From Micromonospora coerulea (lineage in GTDB: Bacteria; Actinomycetota; Actinomycetes; Mycobacteriales; Micromonosporaceae), in assembly GCF_016598485.1 (NCBI RefSeq), contig NZ_JAEMUW010000002.1, positions 248,001 through 312,000 on the forward strand: a stretch of 64,000 nucleotides of DNA, given 5' to 3'. Under the pieces are notes generated by a model. It did not search any database. It saw only the letters and a program-made list of their open reading frames with translations, and had not been told where the DNA came from. Shown here one piece after another: positions 7,270-15,705 of the stretch (positions are counted from its first letter, which is position 1; every line of letters starts with the position of its first letter). A program made the position numbers and the translations under genes.

Positions 7270-8571
7270 GTGTCACGCCCTCAGTTCCCAGACGAAGTCG
7301 AGCACGACGCCCACCGGACCCGGCAGTGGCTCGCCGGGGAGGCCCGCTGCGACGGGGTCTCCCGCCCGGAGCTGCTGGAGCTGGGCGCGGCCATGGCCGC
7401 CGTCACCGCCGCCGCCGAGGAGCGCGAGCCGGTCGCCGTCACCCGCGCCCCGGTCGGCGTCGACCCCGGAGCCGGAGCCGCCGCGGCGCCCATCGCCAAG
7501 CCGCTGCCGCCGCAGCTGTTCCGGCGGCTGGACACCAACGCCGAGATGCGCTGGGAGGCGATGGCCGGACGGGGGCACGTCGTCCCCAACGACCGGTTCT
7601 TCGTCCGCAACCACACCGTGACACCCAGGCTGGACGCCGACGCCTGGCGGCTGCGCCTGTTCGGCACCGGGCTGCGCGGTACGCCGACCCGGCACGACCC
7701 GGTCGAGTTCGACCTCTCCGACCTGCGGGGGCTGCCTGCCGAGGAGCACACCGCGCTGATCGAGTGCGCGGGCAACGGACGCCGCTATTTCGCCGAGCAG
7801 CAGGACGATCCCGCCCCCGGCGTGGCCTGGGGCCTCGGCGGGGTCGGCGTCGCGCGCTGGCGGGGCGTACGGCTGGGCACCGTGCTCCGGCGGGCCGGCC
7901 TCACCGACGCGGCGGTCGACGTGATGCCCGAAGGGCTGGACCCGGAGTACGTCACCGGCGGGGTGAACCTCGGCCGGGTACGCCGGCCGATCCCGATCGG
8001 CAAGGCCCTCGACGACGTGCTGCTGGCGTACGAGATGAACGGCGAGCCGCTCCCGGCCGACCACGGCTACCCGGTGCGGGTGGTGGTGCCCGGCTGGATC
8101 GGCATCTCCTCGATCAAGTGGGTGGGGGCGGTGGAGGTCTCCGCCACTCCCCTCTTCTCGCCCTGGAACACCCAGTTCTACCGGATGTTCGGCTCCGGGC
8201 ATCCCACCGGGGGTGGGGTGCTGGCCGCCCAGTCGGTGAAGAGCGCCTTCGAGCTGGCCTGGGACGCCCGCATCCCGGCCGGCACCGGGGTGCTGCTGCG
8301 CGGCCGGTCCTGGTCGGGCCAGGGGCCGATCGCCCGGGTCGAGGTCAGCGCGGGCGACGACGACTGGCGCCCCGCCGAGCTGGTCGACGCCGACCGGGGC
8401 GGGGCATGGCAGCGCTGGACGGCGGTGTGGCGGCCGCCGGCACCGGGTCGGTGGACGCTGCGCGCCCGGGCCACCGACGTGACCGGCGCCGGCCAGCCCG
8501 ACACCGCGGGTCACAACGACCTCGGGTACCTCTTCGACGGCGTCGTCCGGCACCCGGTGACCGTGGCCTGA
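7270..8571 (+). CDS. sulfite oxidase-family molybdopterin oxidoreductase
   Basis: 433 residues. Residues about 85-285 form the oxidoreductase molybdopterin-binding domain, with the molybdenum-ligand cysteine C166 in IECAGNGRR and conserved PNDRFFVRNH. The C-terminal part from about residue 300 is the immunoglobulin-like Mo-co dimerisation domain. There is no Tat signal, so a cytoplasmic enzyme is likely, and no cytochrome b5-type heme domain. GTG 7270 is chosen over the ATG at 7240 because CGGAGG lies six nt before it. An AT-rich stretch at 7217-7242 holds the promoter. The modABC genes at 37-40 kb could supply its cofactor metal. Confidence 0.87.
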   Translation: MSRPQFPDEVEHDAHRTRQWLAGEARCDGVSRPELLELGAAMAAVTAAAEEREPVAVTRAPVGVDPGAGAAAAPIAKPLPPQLFRRLDTNAEMRWEAMAGRGHVVPNDRFFVRNHTVTPRLDADAWRLRLFGTGLRGTPTRHDPVEFDLSDLRGLPAEEHTALIECAGNGRRYFAEQQDDPAPGVAWGLGGVGVARWRGVRLGTVLRRAGLTDAAVDVMPEGLDPEYVTGGVNLGRVRRPIPIGKALDDVLLAYEMNGEPLPADHGYPVRVVVPGWIGISSIKWVGAVEVSATPLFSPWNTQFYRMFGSGHPTGGGVLAAQSVKSAFELAWDARIPAGTGVLLRGRSWSGQGPIARVEVSAGDDDWRPAELVDADRGGAWQRWTAVWRPPAPGRWTLRARATDVTGAGQPDTAGHNDLGYLFDGVVRHPVTVA

Positions 8572-8634
8572 CCCCGCGACCCGCCCGACCCGAAGGGACG
8601 CTACGGGGAGGGACCCCCGGCGGGTGGGGGTCAG
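8568..8634. terminator. bidirectional hairpin between convergent sulfite oxidase and kptA genes
   Basis: CTGACCCC-gcg-ACCCGCC (8568-8585) pairs with GGCGGGT-g-GGGGTCAG (8619-8634), two stem blocks with a small internal loop. The stem covers the stop codons of both convergent genes, as expected of a shared terminator. Confidence 0.55.
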
Positions 8635-9188
8635 CCGGTCAGGTAGGCGGCGGGGACGGCGTCGGCGAGCCAGACGCCGTTCGCGCTGCGGTAGAAGAGG
8701 TGGCCGTCGCGGGCCATCGCCGCCGCGTCGACGGTCAGGATCGCCATCGGGCCGCCCCGGCGGGCGCCCACCCGCCGGGCGGTCTCCACGTCCGGCGACA
8801 GGTGCACGTGGTGCCGGCCGCCGCGCCGCAGTCCCTCCGCCATGATGGCCGGCACGACGGCGCCGCTGGTGCCGTGGTAGAGCCGGTCCGGCGGTGGCGC
8901 CGGGGCCAGCCCGAGGTCGACGGGGATGGAGTGGCCCTGGCTGGCCCGGATCCGCTCGACGCCGTCGGCCCCCCGGACGACCGCGAAGCGCTGCTTGTCG
9001 TTGCCCGCCACCACGGCGTCGAGCACGGCGCGGCCGACCCGCAGCGCGCCGAGCAGGTCGGCGACCGGCACCCAGCCGCCCGGGTCCGGCGTCAGCCCGA
9101 ACCGCTCCGGCCGGTGCCGCAGCGCCAGGGACATCTTCTTGCTCACCCGGACCAGGTCGCGATGATCCACGGCGACAGTGTGTCCCAC
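8631..9188 (-). CDS. kptA: RNA 2'-phosphotransferase (Tpt1/KptA family)
   Basis: 185 residues. Tpt1 enzymes use NAD+ to remove a 2'-phosphate from RNA, releasing nicotinamide and ADP-ribose 1'',2''-cyclic phosphate. The winged-helix N-half shows SKKMSLALRHRPE with the catalytic Arg-His, and GGWVPVADLL. The C-half has the NAD-binding LYHGTSG and the Arg-rich RRGGRHHVHLS motif of the family. Full length. GTG start with GGGAGGGG upstream. Bacterial members have no known tRNA-splicing partner, so the physiological RNA substrate is unclear. Confidence 0.9.
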   Translation of the reverse strand: MGHTVAVDHRDLVRVSKKMSLALRHRPERFGLTPDPGGWVPVADLLGALRVGRAVLDAVVAGNDKQRFAVVRGADGVERIRASQGHSIPVDLGLAPAPPPDRLYHGTSGAVVPAIMAEGLRRGGRHHVHLSPDVETARRVGARRGGPMAILTVDAAAMARDGHLFYRSANGVWLADAVPAAYLTG

Positions 9189-9218
9189 GCCGCCCCTCCC
9201 GTCGACGGATATCGGTGC

Positions 9219-9392
9219 TCAGCGGGTGGCGCCCGAGGTCCGGCCGACCATCAGGCCGGCCGCGTCCACCACCTCGAAGTCGCTGCCGCGCAGGCCGCCC
9301 AGCGTCCGCAGGGCGTCGTTGTCCCACCGGTCGTCGGGCGCCCCGGAGAGGAACCAGGCCGAGCCGGTCGGCTTGCGGGCAGGCCCGCTCAA
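9219..9392 (-). CDS. small hypothetical protein (57 residues)
   Basis: Short open frame with a plausible protein composition (SAWFLSGAPDDRWDNDALRT, then FEVVDAAGLMVG) rather than the Arg/Pro-rich pattern of antisense frames here. The only start in frame is TTG at 9392, directly after an in-frame TAG. I see no ribosome site, and a TAGCCT hexamer abuts the TTG too closely for a leaderless start, so the real beginning is uncertain. It lies 30 nt upstream of kptA on the same strand. No family recognised. It could also be the tail of a decayed gene. Confidence 0.4.
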   Translation of the reverse strand: MSGPARKPTGSAWFLSGAPDDRWDNDALRTLGGLRGSDFEVVDAAGLMVGRTSGATR

Positions 9393-9485
9393 AGGCTACC
9401 GGGCCGACGTTTCGGGTCCGGCGGCCTCGCGGCCACCGGACTGGCGGGTTCGCCGCCGCCGGCCCTGCGGGCGAGGTCGGCGCAG

Positions 9486-10535
9486 TCAGGCGGCGGCGCG
9501 GTCCGGCAGCGGACGCCGCCGGCGGGCCGGGTCGGTGAGCACCCGCGGCGACCAGGCCCCGTCCGGCTGGTAGAGGTTCACCCCGGGCGGGACGATCTCG
9601 TCGATCCGATCGAGGACCGCGTCGTCGAGGGTGAGCGCCGCGCCCTTGAGCAGCCCCTCCAGCTGCTCCATGGTGCGGGGTCCGATGATCGCCGAGGCGA
9701 CCGCCGGGTGCGCCACGGTGAACGCCACGGCCAGCTCGGGCAGGGTGCAGCCGACCTCGTCGGCGAGCGCGAGCAACTGCTCGACCGCGGCGTACTTCGC
9801 GGCGTTGCCGGCGATCGCCGGGTCGAACCGGGCCGGGGTGAGGGCGGCCCGGCCGGCGGTGAGGTCGACCGCCTGGCCCGGGCGGTACCGGCCGGAGAGG
9901 AACCCCGAGGCGAGCGGGCTCCAGACCAGGACCCCCATGCCGTACCGCTGGCAGACCGGCAGCACCGCGGCCTCGATTCCCCGGGCCAGGATCGAGTACG
10001 GCGGCTGCTCGGTGCGGAACCGCCCGAGCGCCCGCCGCTCGGCGACGTGGTGCGACTCCACGATCTCCTCGGCCGGAAACGTCGAGCAGCCGAAGGCCCG
10101 GATCTTGCCGGCCCGGACGAGGTCGCTGAGCGCGCCCAGGGTCTCCTCGACGTCGGTGGTGTGGTCCGGCCGGTGCACCTGGTAGAGGTCGATCCAGTCG
10201 GTATCCAGGCGGCGCAGGCTCTCCTCGACCTCGCGGACGATCCAGCGCCGGGAGTTGCCGCTCCGGTTGGGCCCCTCCCCCATCGGGAAGTGCACCTTGG
10301 TCGCGAGCACCACCTCGTCCCGCCGGCCCCGCAGCGCTTTGCCGACGATCGTCTCCGACTCGCCGGCGGAGTACATGTCGGCCGTGTCCACGAAGTTGAT
10401 CCCCTGGTCTAGGGCGGCGTGGACGATCCGGACGCAGTCGTCGTGGTCGGGGTTGCCGACCGCGCCGAACATCATTGTGCCGAGACAGTGGACGCTCACC
10501 TCGATGCCGGTGCCGCCGAGCACGCGGTAACGCAT
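9486..10535 (-). CDS. aldo/keto reductase
   Basis: 349 residues, NADPH-dependent (alpha/beta)8-barrel reductase of carbonyl compounds. The complete catalytic tetrad is visible: D50 and Y55 in NFVDTADMYS, K80 in LATKVHF and H121 in DLYQVHRPD. The NADPH-binding end carries the usual IIGPRTMEQLEG. ATG 10535 is picked for its GGGGAGG ribosome site rather than the in-frame start 57 nt upstream. It has its own MerR-type promoter (10591-10621), suggesting induction by an electrophile or oxidant. Substrate unknown. Confidence 0.92.
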   Translation of the reverse strand: MRYRVLGGTGIEVSVHCLGTMMFGAVGNPDHDDCVRIVHAALDQGINFVDTADMYSAGESETIVGKALRGRRDEVVLATKVHFPMGEGPNRSGNSRRWIVREVEESLRRLDTDWIDLYQVHRPDHTTDVEETLGALSDLVRAGKIRAFGCSTFPAEEIVESHHVAERRALGRFRTEQPPYSILARGIEAAVLPVCQRYGMGVLVWSPLASGFLSGRYRPGQAVDLTAGRAALTPARFDPAIAGNAAKYAAVEQLLALADEVGCTLPELAVAFTVAHPAVASAIIGPRTMEQLEGLLKGAALTLDDAVLDRIDEIVPPGVNLYQPDGAWSPRVLTDPARRRRPLPDRAAA

Positions 10536-10590
10536 GGGTCCTCCCCGAGGGTGTGCGCCGCGCTGGCCGGGCGGCGGGGCCGGTCCGGCC

Positions 10591-10621
10591 AACCTACGAA
10601 TTCGAGTGCACTCGAGGTCAA
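10591..10621 (-). promoter_or_regulatory. MerR-type promoter with 19-bp spacer and central dyad
   Basis: Reading the minus strand, -35 TTGACC (10621-10616) and -10 TAGGTT (10596-10591) are separated by exactly 19 bp instead of 17. The spacer carries a perfect 14-bp palindrome, TCGAGTG-CACTCGA (10602-10615). Over-long spacers with a central dyad are the hallmark of promoters untwisted by MerR-family activators. The matching MerR gene is not in the window. Confidence 0.6.
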
Positions 10622-10635
10622 GGCGGCGGCACCGG

Positions 10636-12582
10636 TCAGCCGGTGGCCTCCCCCGCCCCCGCCAGGTAGCCGGCGGCCTGCAGCTCGAACAGCTCCCGGT
10701 AGGGGCCGTCCTGCGCCATCAGCTCATCGTGGTTGCCCTGCTGGATCAGCCGGCCGTGGTCCAGCACGAAGATCCGGTCGGCATGCCGGACGTTGGCCAG
10801 CCGGTGGGTGATCAGCACGATCGCCCGCTCGGGGTGCCGCCGCAGGTGCTGGAAGAGCGCGTGTTCGGCCCGGGCGTCGAGGGCCGCGGAGGGCTCGTCG
10901 CAGATCAGCAGCGGTGCGTCCCGGTAGAGGCCGCGGGCGGCCACGAGGCGCTGCCACTGGCCGCCGGAGAGGTCCTGGCCGTCCTTGAACTGCCGGTCGA
11001 GCAGTGTGTCGTAGCCGTACGGCAGATCGGTGATCATGTCATGCGCGGCCGCGCCGCGGGCGGCGTCCTCGACGCTCGGACCGGGCCGGTCGGCCGGCCG
11101 GTCGTGCCGGCCGACCCGGATGTTCTGCCCGGCGGTGAACGGAAACCTCCACCAGTCCTGGCTCATCACCGCGACCTGGGCGCCGGTCTGCCGCGGGTCC
11201 AGCTCGTCGACATCGACGCCGTCCCAGCGGATGGCCCCGTCGGTCGGCCGGTAGAGACCCGCGATCAGTTTGGCCAGCGTGGTCTTGCCGGAGCCGTTCT
11301 CACCCACCAGGGCGACCACCTCGCCGCGCCGGATGCTGAGGCTGACCCCGTCCACGGCGGCCTTGTCGGTGTCCGGGTAACGCAGGGTCACCCGGTCCAG
11401 CTCGATCCGGTCGAAGCCGTCGACGGGCCGGCCGCCGCCGATCGGGACGCGCTGCCGGGCCCGGTCGAGGAAGTCCCGGTAGTCCTGGTAGTAGAGCGCG
11501 TCCTCGTAGAGGGAGTTCGTGGCGAACACTGCGATCCGCAGCGAGGACCGGGCGGACTGCAACGCCAGCAGGGCGGTGGCCGCGGCGGCCAGCGCGACCA
11601 CGCCGCCCAGCAGCAAGCCGCCGAGTACCGCGTAGACGCCGAAGGCGGCGATGCCGGTCACCGACATGCCGGCCGCCCGGGTGGTGCTCTGCGAGCGGGC
11701 CAGCCGCAGCTCGGCCCGGGTTTCCGCCGCCATCATCCGGCGGAACTCGGTGAGCAGGAACTCCCGCATCTGGTACGCGCGGACCTCGGCGGCCGTGCGC
11801 CGCTCCGCCATCAGGTGAGCCAGCATCCACATCCGACGGCGGCGGGTGATCCGGGCCAGCATGGCGAGGTACTGGCGGCGGGCCATCCGCACCGCCGTCA
11901 CCGCCTCCGGCACCGCGGCGAGCAGCAGGCAGGGCAGCAGCACCGGTTGGACCACCGCCACCGCGGCGGCGGTGGCCAGCACGCCGACCACCCCGGTGAC
12001 CAGGTTGACGGTGTGGTCGACGATCGACGCCGCCTCCGCCATGCCGCGGTCCCGGGCGCGGTCCATCTCCTCGGCGAACCCGGCGTCGTCGAACGCTGCC
12101 AGCTCCACCGCGGTGGTCGTCTCGAAGAGCCGCAGCTCCACCTGGTAGTTGATCTGCGGGATCAGCCGGGCCTGCGCCCAACCGGCGGTCACGGTCAACG
12201 CGCCCTTGACCGTCACCGCGATCGCGGCGAGAGCCAGCGCGGGCAGCGCGGCGCGGATCCGGTCGGGCGTCGGGCCGGTGGCGAAGAGCTGACGGAGTAC
12301 GCCGGTCGTGGCCAGCAGACCCAGGGTGGTCATCACGCCGGCCGCGACGTTGAGCCCGATGGAGGCGACGGTGTCCCGGCGGCTGGTTCCCCAGGCCAGC
12401 ACGACCGCCTCCCGGACCAGCGCCGGCAGGCGCCGGGCCACGGACTTGAAGCTGGTGTGCGCGAACTCGGTCGCCCGGTGCATCCAGTGACCGTCCTCCA
12501 GCTCCGGCAACGCCGGGCCGACGTCGCCGTCGGCTGGGTCGTCCTCCTCGGCCGGGTGGCGGGGACCGATCACCGTCGCCAT
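10636..12582 (-). CDS. ABC exporter, fused permease and ATPase (half-transporter)
   Basis: 648 residues. The N-terminal half (about residues 60-345) has several hydrophobic segments of an exporter-type membrane domain. The ATPase half has Walker A GENGSGKTT near residue 427, signature LSGGQ near 539, Walker B LLICDEPS near 562 and the H-loop ITHR. It should work as a homodimer or with a partner not encoded here. Cargo unknown; the distribution of helices resembles lipid/peptide exporters. Start supported by AGGAGG before the ATG. Transcribed toward the aldo/keto reductase, which has its own promoter. Confidence 0.88.
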   Translation of the reverse strand: MATVIGPRHPAEEDDPADGDVGPALPELEDGHWMHRATEFAHTSFKSVARRLPALVREAVVLAWGTSRRDTVASIGLNVAAGVMTTLGLLATTGVLRQLFATGPTPDRIRAALPALALAAIAVTVKGALTVTAGWAQARLIPQINYQVELRLFETTTAVELAAFDDAGFAEEMDRARDRGMAEAASIVDHTVNLVTGVVGVLATAAAVAVVQPVLLPCLLLAAVPEAVTAVRMARRQYLAMLARITRRRRMWMLAHLMAERRTAAEVRAYQMREFLLTEFRRMMAAETRAELRLARSQSTTRAAGMSVTGIAAFGVYAVLGGLLLGGVVALAAAATALLALQSARSSLRIAVFATNSLYEDALYYQDYRDFLDRARQRVPIGGGRPVDGFDRIELDRVTLRYPDTDKAAVDGVSLSIRRGEVVALVGENGSGKTTLAKLIAGLYRPTDGAIRWDGVDVDELDPRQTGAQVAVMSQDWWRFPFTAGQNIRVGRHDRPADRPGPSVEDAARGAAAHDMITDLPYGYDTLLDRQFKDGQDLSGGQWQRLVAARGLYRDAPLLICDEPSAALDARAEHALFQHLRRHPERAIVLITHRLANVRHADRIFVLDHGRLIQQGNHDELMAQDGPYRELFELQAAGYLAGAGEATG

Positions 12583-12640
12583 GGCGCCTCCTCACCGGTA
12601 CGAACCACAACCGACCCGCAGCTTACGTTCCGCGACTGGC

Positions 12641-12646
12641 TACTGT
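12641..12646 (+). promoter_or_regulatory. -10 element TACTGT upstream of the pgi region
   Basis: Six nt before a GTG at 12653, with the same spacing as the leaderless promoters elsewhere in the window. It either drives a small leaderless ORF or marks the start of a roughly 190-nt leader of pgi. Confidence 0.4.
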
Positions 12647-12652
12647 CTCCGG

Positions 12653-12811
12653 GTGATCGGCGTGTCGAACAGGCGTCCCAACCACGTGCCGCCCGGCGAC
12701 CACCCCTGGGCAGTTCTACGGGGTGCGCGATGTCGGGTCGCGTCGCGCCGACCCGCGCCGGGTGGCAGGCTGGTGGAGTCGCCGGCAGCGGGCGCGACGA
12801 CGGCCCGCTGA
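12653..12811 (+). CDS. possible leaderless small ORF before pgi (52 residues)
   Basis: Begins GTG at 12653, six nt after TACTGT, and ends 31 nt before the pgi ATG. The peptide ([20 protein letters not shown] at the start) is Arg/Pro-rich and matches nothing I know. It may be a regulatory leader or simply a chance frame in the pgi 5' leader. It is reported because spacing and promoter match the true leaderless genes nearby. Confidence 0.25.
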   Translation: MIGVSNRRPNHVPPGDHPWAVLRGARCRVASRRPAPGGRLVESPAAGATTAR

Positions 12812-12842
12812 CAGACCCGTCGTGAAGGAGAAGATCGACCCG

Positions 12843-14477
12843 ATGGCTGTGGACGTCACCACCACGGACGAATGGCAGGCCCTGCGCAAGCACGCCGAGG
12901 CGCTGCGCGGCACCCACCTGCGGGAGCTGTTCGCCGCCGACGGGCAACGGGGTGAGCGGCTCACCGGCGACGTCGCCGACCTGCACGTCGACTACAGCAA
13001 GAACCTCGTCACCGACGAAACGTTGACCCTGCTCACCGCCCTCGCCGAGCGGGTCCGGCTGACCGACCGGATCGCCGCGATGTTCGCCGGTGAACACATC
13101 AACTCCACCGAGGACCGGGCCGTGCTGCACACCGCGCTGCGGCTGCCGCGCGACGCGTCGCTGACGGTGGACGGGCAGGACGTGGTCGCCGACGTGCACG
13201 CCCTGCACGACCGGATGTCCGCCTTCGCCGAGCGGGTCCGCTCCGGCAACTGGCGCGGGCACACCGGCGAGCGGATCAGCACCGTGGTGAACATCGGCAT
13301 CGGCGGGTCGGACCTCGGCCCGGTGATGGCGTACGAGGCGTTGAAGGCCTACCGGGACGCCGGCATCAGCTGCCGCTTCGTCTCCAACATCGACCCCACC
13401 GACATCCACGACAAGACCACCGACCTGGACCCGGCGACCACGCTGTTCATCGTGGCCAGCAAGACGTTCTCCACCCAGGAGACGCTGGCCAACGCCGACC
13501 AGGCGCGCCGCTGGCTGCTCGCCGGACTGGACGCCGACGACTCGGCGATCGCCCGGCACTTCGTCGCGGTCAGCACCAACGAGCAGCGGGTACGCGACTT
13601 CGGCATCGACCCGGAGAACATGTTCGGCTTCTGGGACTGGGTGGGCGGCCGGTACTCGCTGCCGTCCGCCGTCGGGCTGTCGGTGATGCTGGCCATCGGG
13701 CCGGCCCGGTTCCGGGAGATGCTGGCCGGCTACCACGCCGTCGACGAACACTTCCGCAGCACGCCGGTGGAACGGAACGTGCCGGCCCTGCTGGGCCTGC
13801 TCAACGTCTGGTACACCGACTTCCTCGGCGCGCAGACCCACGCGGTGCTGCCGTACTCGCAGTACCTGCACCGGTTCCCGGCGTACCTCCAGCAGCTCAC
13901 CATGGAGAGCAACGGCAAGTCGGTGACCGTCGATGGCAGGCCGGTCACGTACCCGACCGGGGAGATCTTCTGGGGCGAGCCCGGCACCAACGGCCAGCAC
14001 GCCTTCTACCAGCTCATCCACCAGGGAACGCGGCTCATCCCGGCGGACTTCATCGCGTTCAGCAAGCCCAATCACGACCTCGGCGACATGCACGACCTGT
14101 TCATGTCGAACTTCTTCGCGCAGACCGCGGCGCTGGCCTTCGGTCGTACCAAGGAGCAGGTCGAGGCGGAGGGCACCCCGGCCGACGTGGTGCCGCACCG
14201 GGTGATGCCGGGCAACCACCCGACCACCTCGATCATCGCGCCGAAGCTCACCCCGGCCACCCTCGGCCAGCTCATCGCCCTCTACGAGCACATCGTCTTC
14301 ACCGAGGGCACGATCTGGGACATCAACCCGTTCGACCAGTGGGGTGTGGAGCTGGGCAAGGTGATGGCCAACCAGCTCGCGCCGAAGCTGACTGGGACCG
14401 GCCCCGACCTGGCCGACGTGGACTCCTCCACCGCGGCGCTGATCCGCCGCTACCGCAGGCAGCGCGACCGGGACTGA
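12843..14477 (+). CDS. pgi: glucose-6-phosphate isomerase
   Basis: Interconverts glucose-6-phosphate and fructose-6-phosphate in glycolysis and gluconeogenesis. 544 residues, usual for the long bacterial/eukaryotic type. Signature segments are present: [14 protein letters not shown], the SIS-fold phosphate site [33 protein letters not shown], the catalytic Glu/His region TMESNGKSV and [16 protein letters not shown], and the C-terminal [15 protein letters not shown] with the conserved Lys. ATG 12843 follows an AAGGAG at 12825; an in-frame GTG at 12822 would add seven residues. It stands alone, with a hairpin terminator after it. Confidence 0.97.
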   Translation: MAVDVTTTDEWQALRKHAEALRGTHLRELFAADGQRGERLTGDVADLHVDYSKNLVTDETLTLLTALAERVRLTDRIAAMFAGEHINSTEDRAVLHTALRLPRDASLTVDGQDVVADVHALHDRMSAFAERVRSGNWRGHTGERISTVVNIGIGGSDLGPVMAYEALKAYRDAGISCRFVSNIDPTDIHDKTTDLDPATTLFIVASKTFSTQETLANADQARRWLLAGLDADDSAIARHFVAVSTNEQRVRDFGIDPENMFGFWDWVGGRYSLPSAVGLSVMLAIGPARFREMLAGYHAVDEHFRSTPVERNVPALLGLLNVWYTDFLGAQTHAVLPYSQYLHRFPAYLQQLTMESNGKSVTVDGRPVTYPTGEIFWGEPGTNGQHAFYQLIHQGTRLIPADFIAFSKPNHDLGDMHDLFMSNFFAQTAALAFGRTKEQVEAEGTPADVVPHRVMPGNHPTTSIIAPKLTPATLGQLIALYEHIVFTEGTIWDINPFDQWGVELGKVMANQLAPKLTGTGPDLADVDSSTAALIRRYRRQRDRD

Positions 14478-14493
14478 CGCGGACCGCGCCGGT

Positions 14494-14520
14494 GGTGGCG
14501 GCCCGCTGTCGGTCGCCACC
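14494..14520 (+). terminator. hairpin after pgi
   Basis: GGTGGCG (14494-14500) and CGCCACC (14514-14520) form a 7-bp GC stem with a 13-nt loop 17 nt after the pgi stop, before the convergent Phd-like gene. Confidence 0.4.
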
Positions 14521-14612
14521 GTCGGCGGTGTCAGCGCGGATCGGACGGGACGGCGTCCCGCGCGGGCACCGGACGGCGACAGCGGCCGAGCGGTGACCCC
14601 ATCGTGTTCGGG

Positions 14613-15023
14613 TCAGTCGCGCAGCAGGTCGGCGTGCGCGGCGCGCAGCCGGGCCAGCGCCGGATCGCCGGCCGGCGCCCGGCGGTCCAGCTCGGCCCAG
14701 ACCTCGGCCAGGGCGTCGGTGACGGCGCGCAGCTCGGCCGCGTGCCGCCGGCTGCTCTGCCGGTGCAGCTCCTCCAGGCGGCGGGCCCAGCCGGCGGTGA
14801 CCGCGGCGACCCGTTCGGCGTCGGCGCGGGCCTGGGCGGCCGTGCGGGCGGCGGAGGCGGGCACGATCGCCGCGACCGGGCGGGGATCACCGTCGCGGGT
14901 GACCACGGTGACCGTGTCGGTCAGCTCGGCCAGGGCGACGAGCTGGGTGAGCCGGGTGCGGACCTCCCGCAGCGGCAGGGCGCGCGGCGGGTCGGTCCGG
15001 TGGGCCAGGGCGGGGAGAGCCAT
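14613..15023 (-). CDS. Phd/YefM-like antitoxin-domain protein, solitary
   Basis: 136 residues. The N-terminal part (PLREVRTRLTQLVALA, then DTVTVVTRDGDPRPVAAIVP) has the shape of the Phd/YefM DNA-binding fold: a conserved Arg helix followed by a beta hairpin with a GxPxAxI-like end. The C-terminal 75 residues form a charged amphipathic helix pair. Phd proteins repress their own operon and neutralise a toxin, but no Doc, YoeB or other small toxin gene is adjacent. It may therefore act as a plain regulator or be an orphan. No clear ribosome site before the ATG. Confidence 0.6.
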   Translation of the reverse strand: MALPALAHRTDPPRALPLREVRTRLTQLVALAELTDTVTVVTRDGDPRPVAAIVPASAARTAAQARADAERVAAVTAGWARRLEELHRQSSRRHAAELRAVTDALAEVWAELDRRAPAGDPALARLRAAHADLLRD

Positions 15024-15094
15024 GGACGCATGTTGACGTCCGGGTACGACAAAACCTCGCGTCGTCCGTCGCCGGGGCCGGGAGGCGGGGTGGG

Positions 15095-15637
15095 TCAGGC
15101 CGTCCACTCCGGGGCCAGCACCGACCAGATCTGCACGTCGATCCGGCCGTCGGGGCCGGGCAGGAGCTGGCGGAGCGTACCGTCGTGGCGCATGCCGAGG
15201 CGGCGAGCCACGGCGATGCTGGGGGCGTTGCCCGCGTTGGTGTGCCACTCCACCCGGTGGATGCCGCGCTCCCGGATCGCCCAGTCGATGATCCGGCGGG
15301 CAGCGAGCGTGGCCAGACCGCGGCCCTCCGCGCCCGGCTCCAGCCAGCAGCCGGCTTCGCAGACCCCGGTCGTCACGTCGAAGGACACGAAGAGCACGCC
15401 GCCGACCAGGGTGCCGTCGAGCCAGATGCCCCAGATGCCGCCGCCGTCGCGGGCCCACCGGTCGGCGTAGTTCTGCAGCACCCGGCGCGCCGACGCCGGG
15501 TCGGTGGCGACGAAGGACGGCGACACCCAGGGGGCGATGTGTTCCCGGCACCGGTCCAGGTTGGCCAGGAACTCGTCGGCCCGCCAGGGGTCGAGCGGAC
15601 GCAACTCGGCGTCAGGGGTCAGGGGCAGCGCGAACAC
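15095..15637 (-). CDS. GNAT acetyltransferase, RimJ/RimL type
   Basis: 180 residues, acetyl-CoA-dependent N-acetyltransferase. The acetyl-CoA pyrophosphate loop is GAEGRGLATLAARRIIDWA and the C-terminal beta bulge is RVEWHTNAGNAPSIAVARRLG, the RimJ/L arrangement with a conserved Asn. The protein opens LRPLDPWRADEFLANL, typical for acetyltransferases acting on protein N-termini or small amines. Substrate unknown. Leaderless GTG start with TAGTTT six nt upstream. Convergent with nothing; divergent from the SWIM gene 68 bp away. Confidence 0.87.
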   Translation of the reverse strand: MFALPLTPDAELRPLDPWRADEFLANLDRCREHIAPWVSPSFVATDPASARRVLQNYADRWARDGGGIWGIWLDGTLVGGVLFVSFDVTTGVCEAGCWLEPGAEGRGLATLAARRIIDWAIRERGIHRVEWHTNAGNAPSIAVARRLGMRHDGTLRQLLPGPDGRIDVQIWSVLAPEWTA

Positions 15638-15643
15638 CCGAGC

Positions 15644-15649
15644 AAACTA
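15644..15649 (-). promoter_or_regulatory. leaderless -10 element TAGTTT for the GNAT gene
   Basis: Six nt upstream of the GTG at 15637 on the minus strand. It is back to back with the promoter of the SWIM gene. Confidence 0.5.
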
Positions 15650-15692
15650 GCAGCCCGGCGGCCAGGCGCCGGACGTTGTCGGTCGGTGGCCC

Positions 15693-15698
15693 TACGGT
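15693..15698 (+). promoter_or_regulatory. leaderless -10 element TACGGT for the SWIM gene
   Basis: Seven nt upstream of the GTG at 15706. No ribosome site between. Confidence 0.5.
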
Positions 15699-15705
15699 GT
15701 GCGCC

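Noticed and set aside
7230-10412. A 1060-codon open frame on the plus strand
   Set aside because: It crosses the real sulfite oxidase, kptA and aldo/keto reductase genes in other frames or antisense, and its product is Arg/Pro/Gly-rich without any domain. It is an artefact of the GC-rich composition.
11300-12610. Second minus-strand frame inside the ABC exporter gene
   Set aside because: Frameshifted shadow; the other frame carries Walker A, signature and Walker B motifs.
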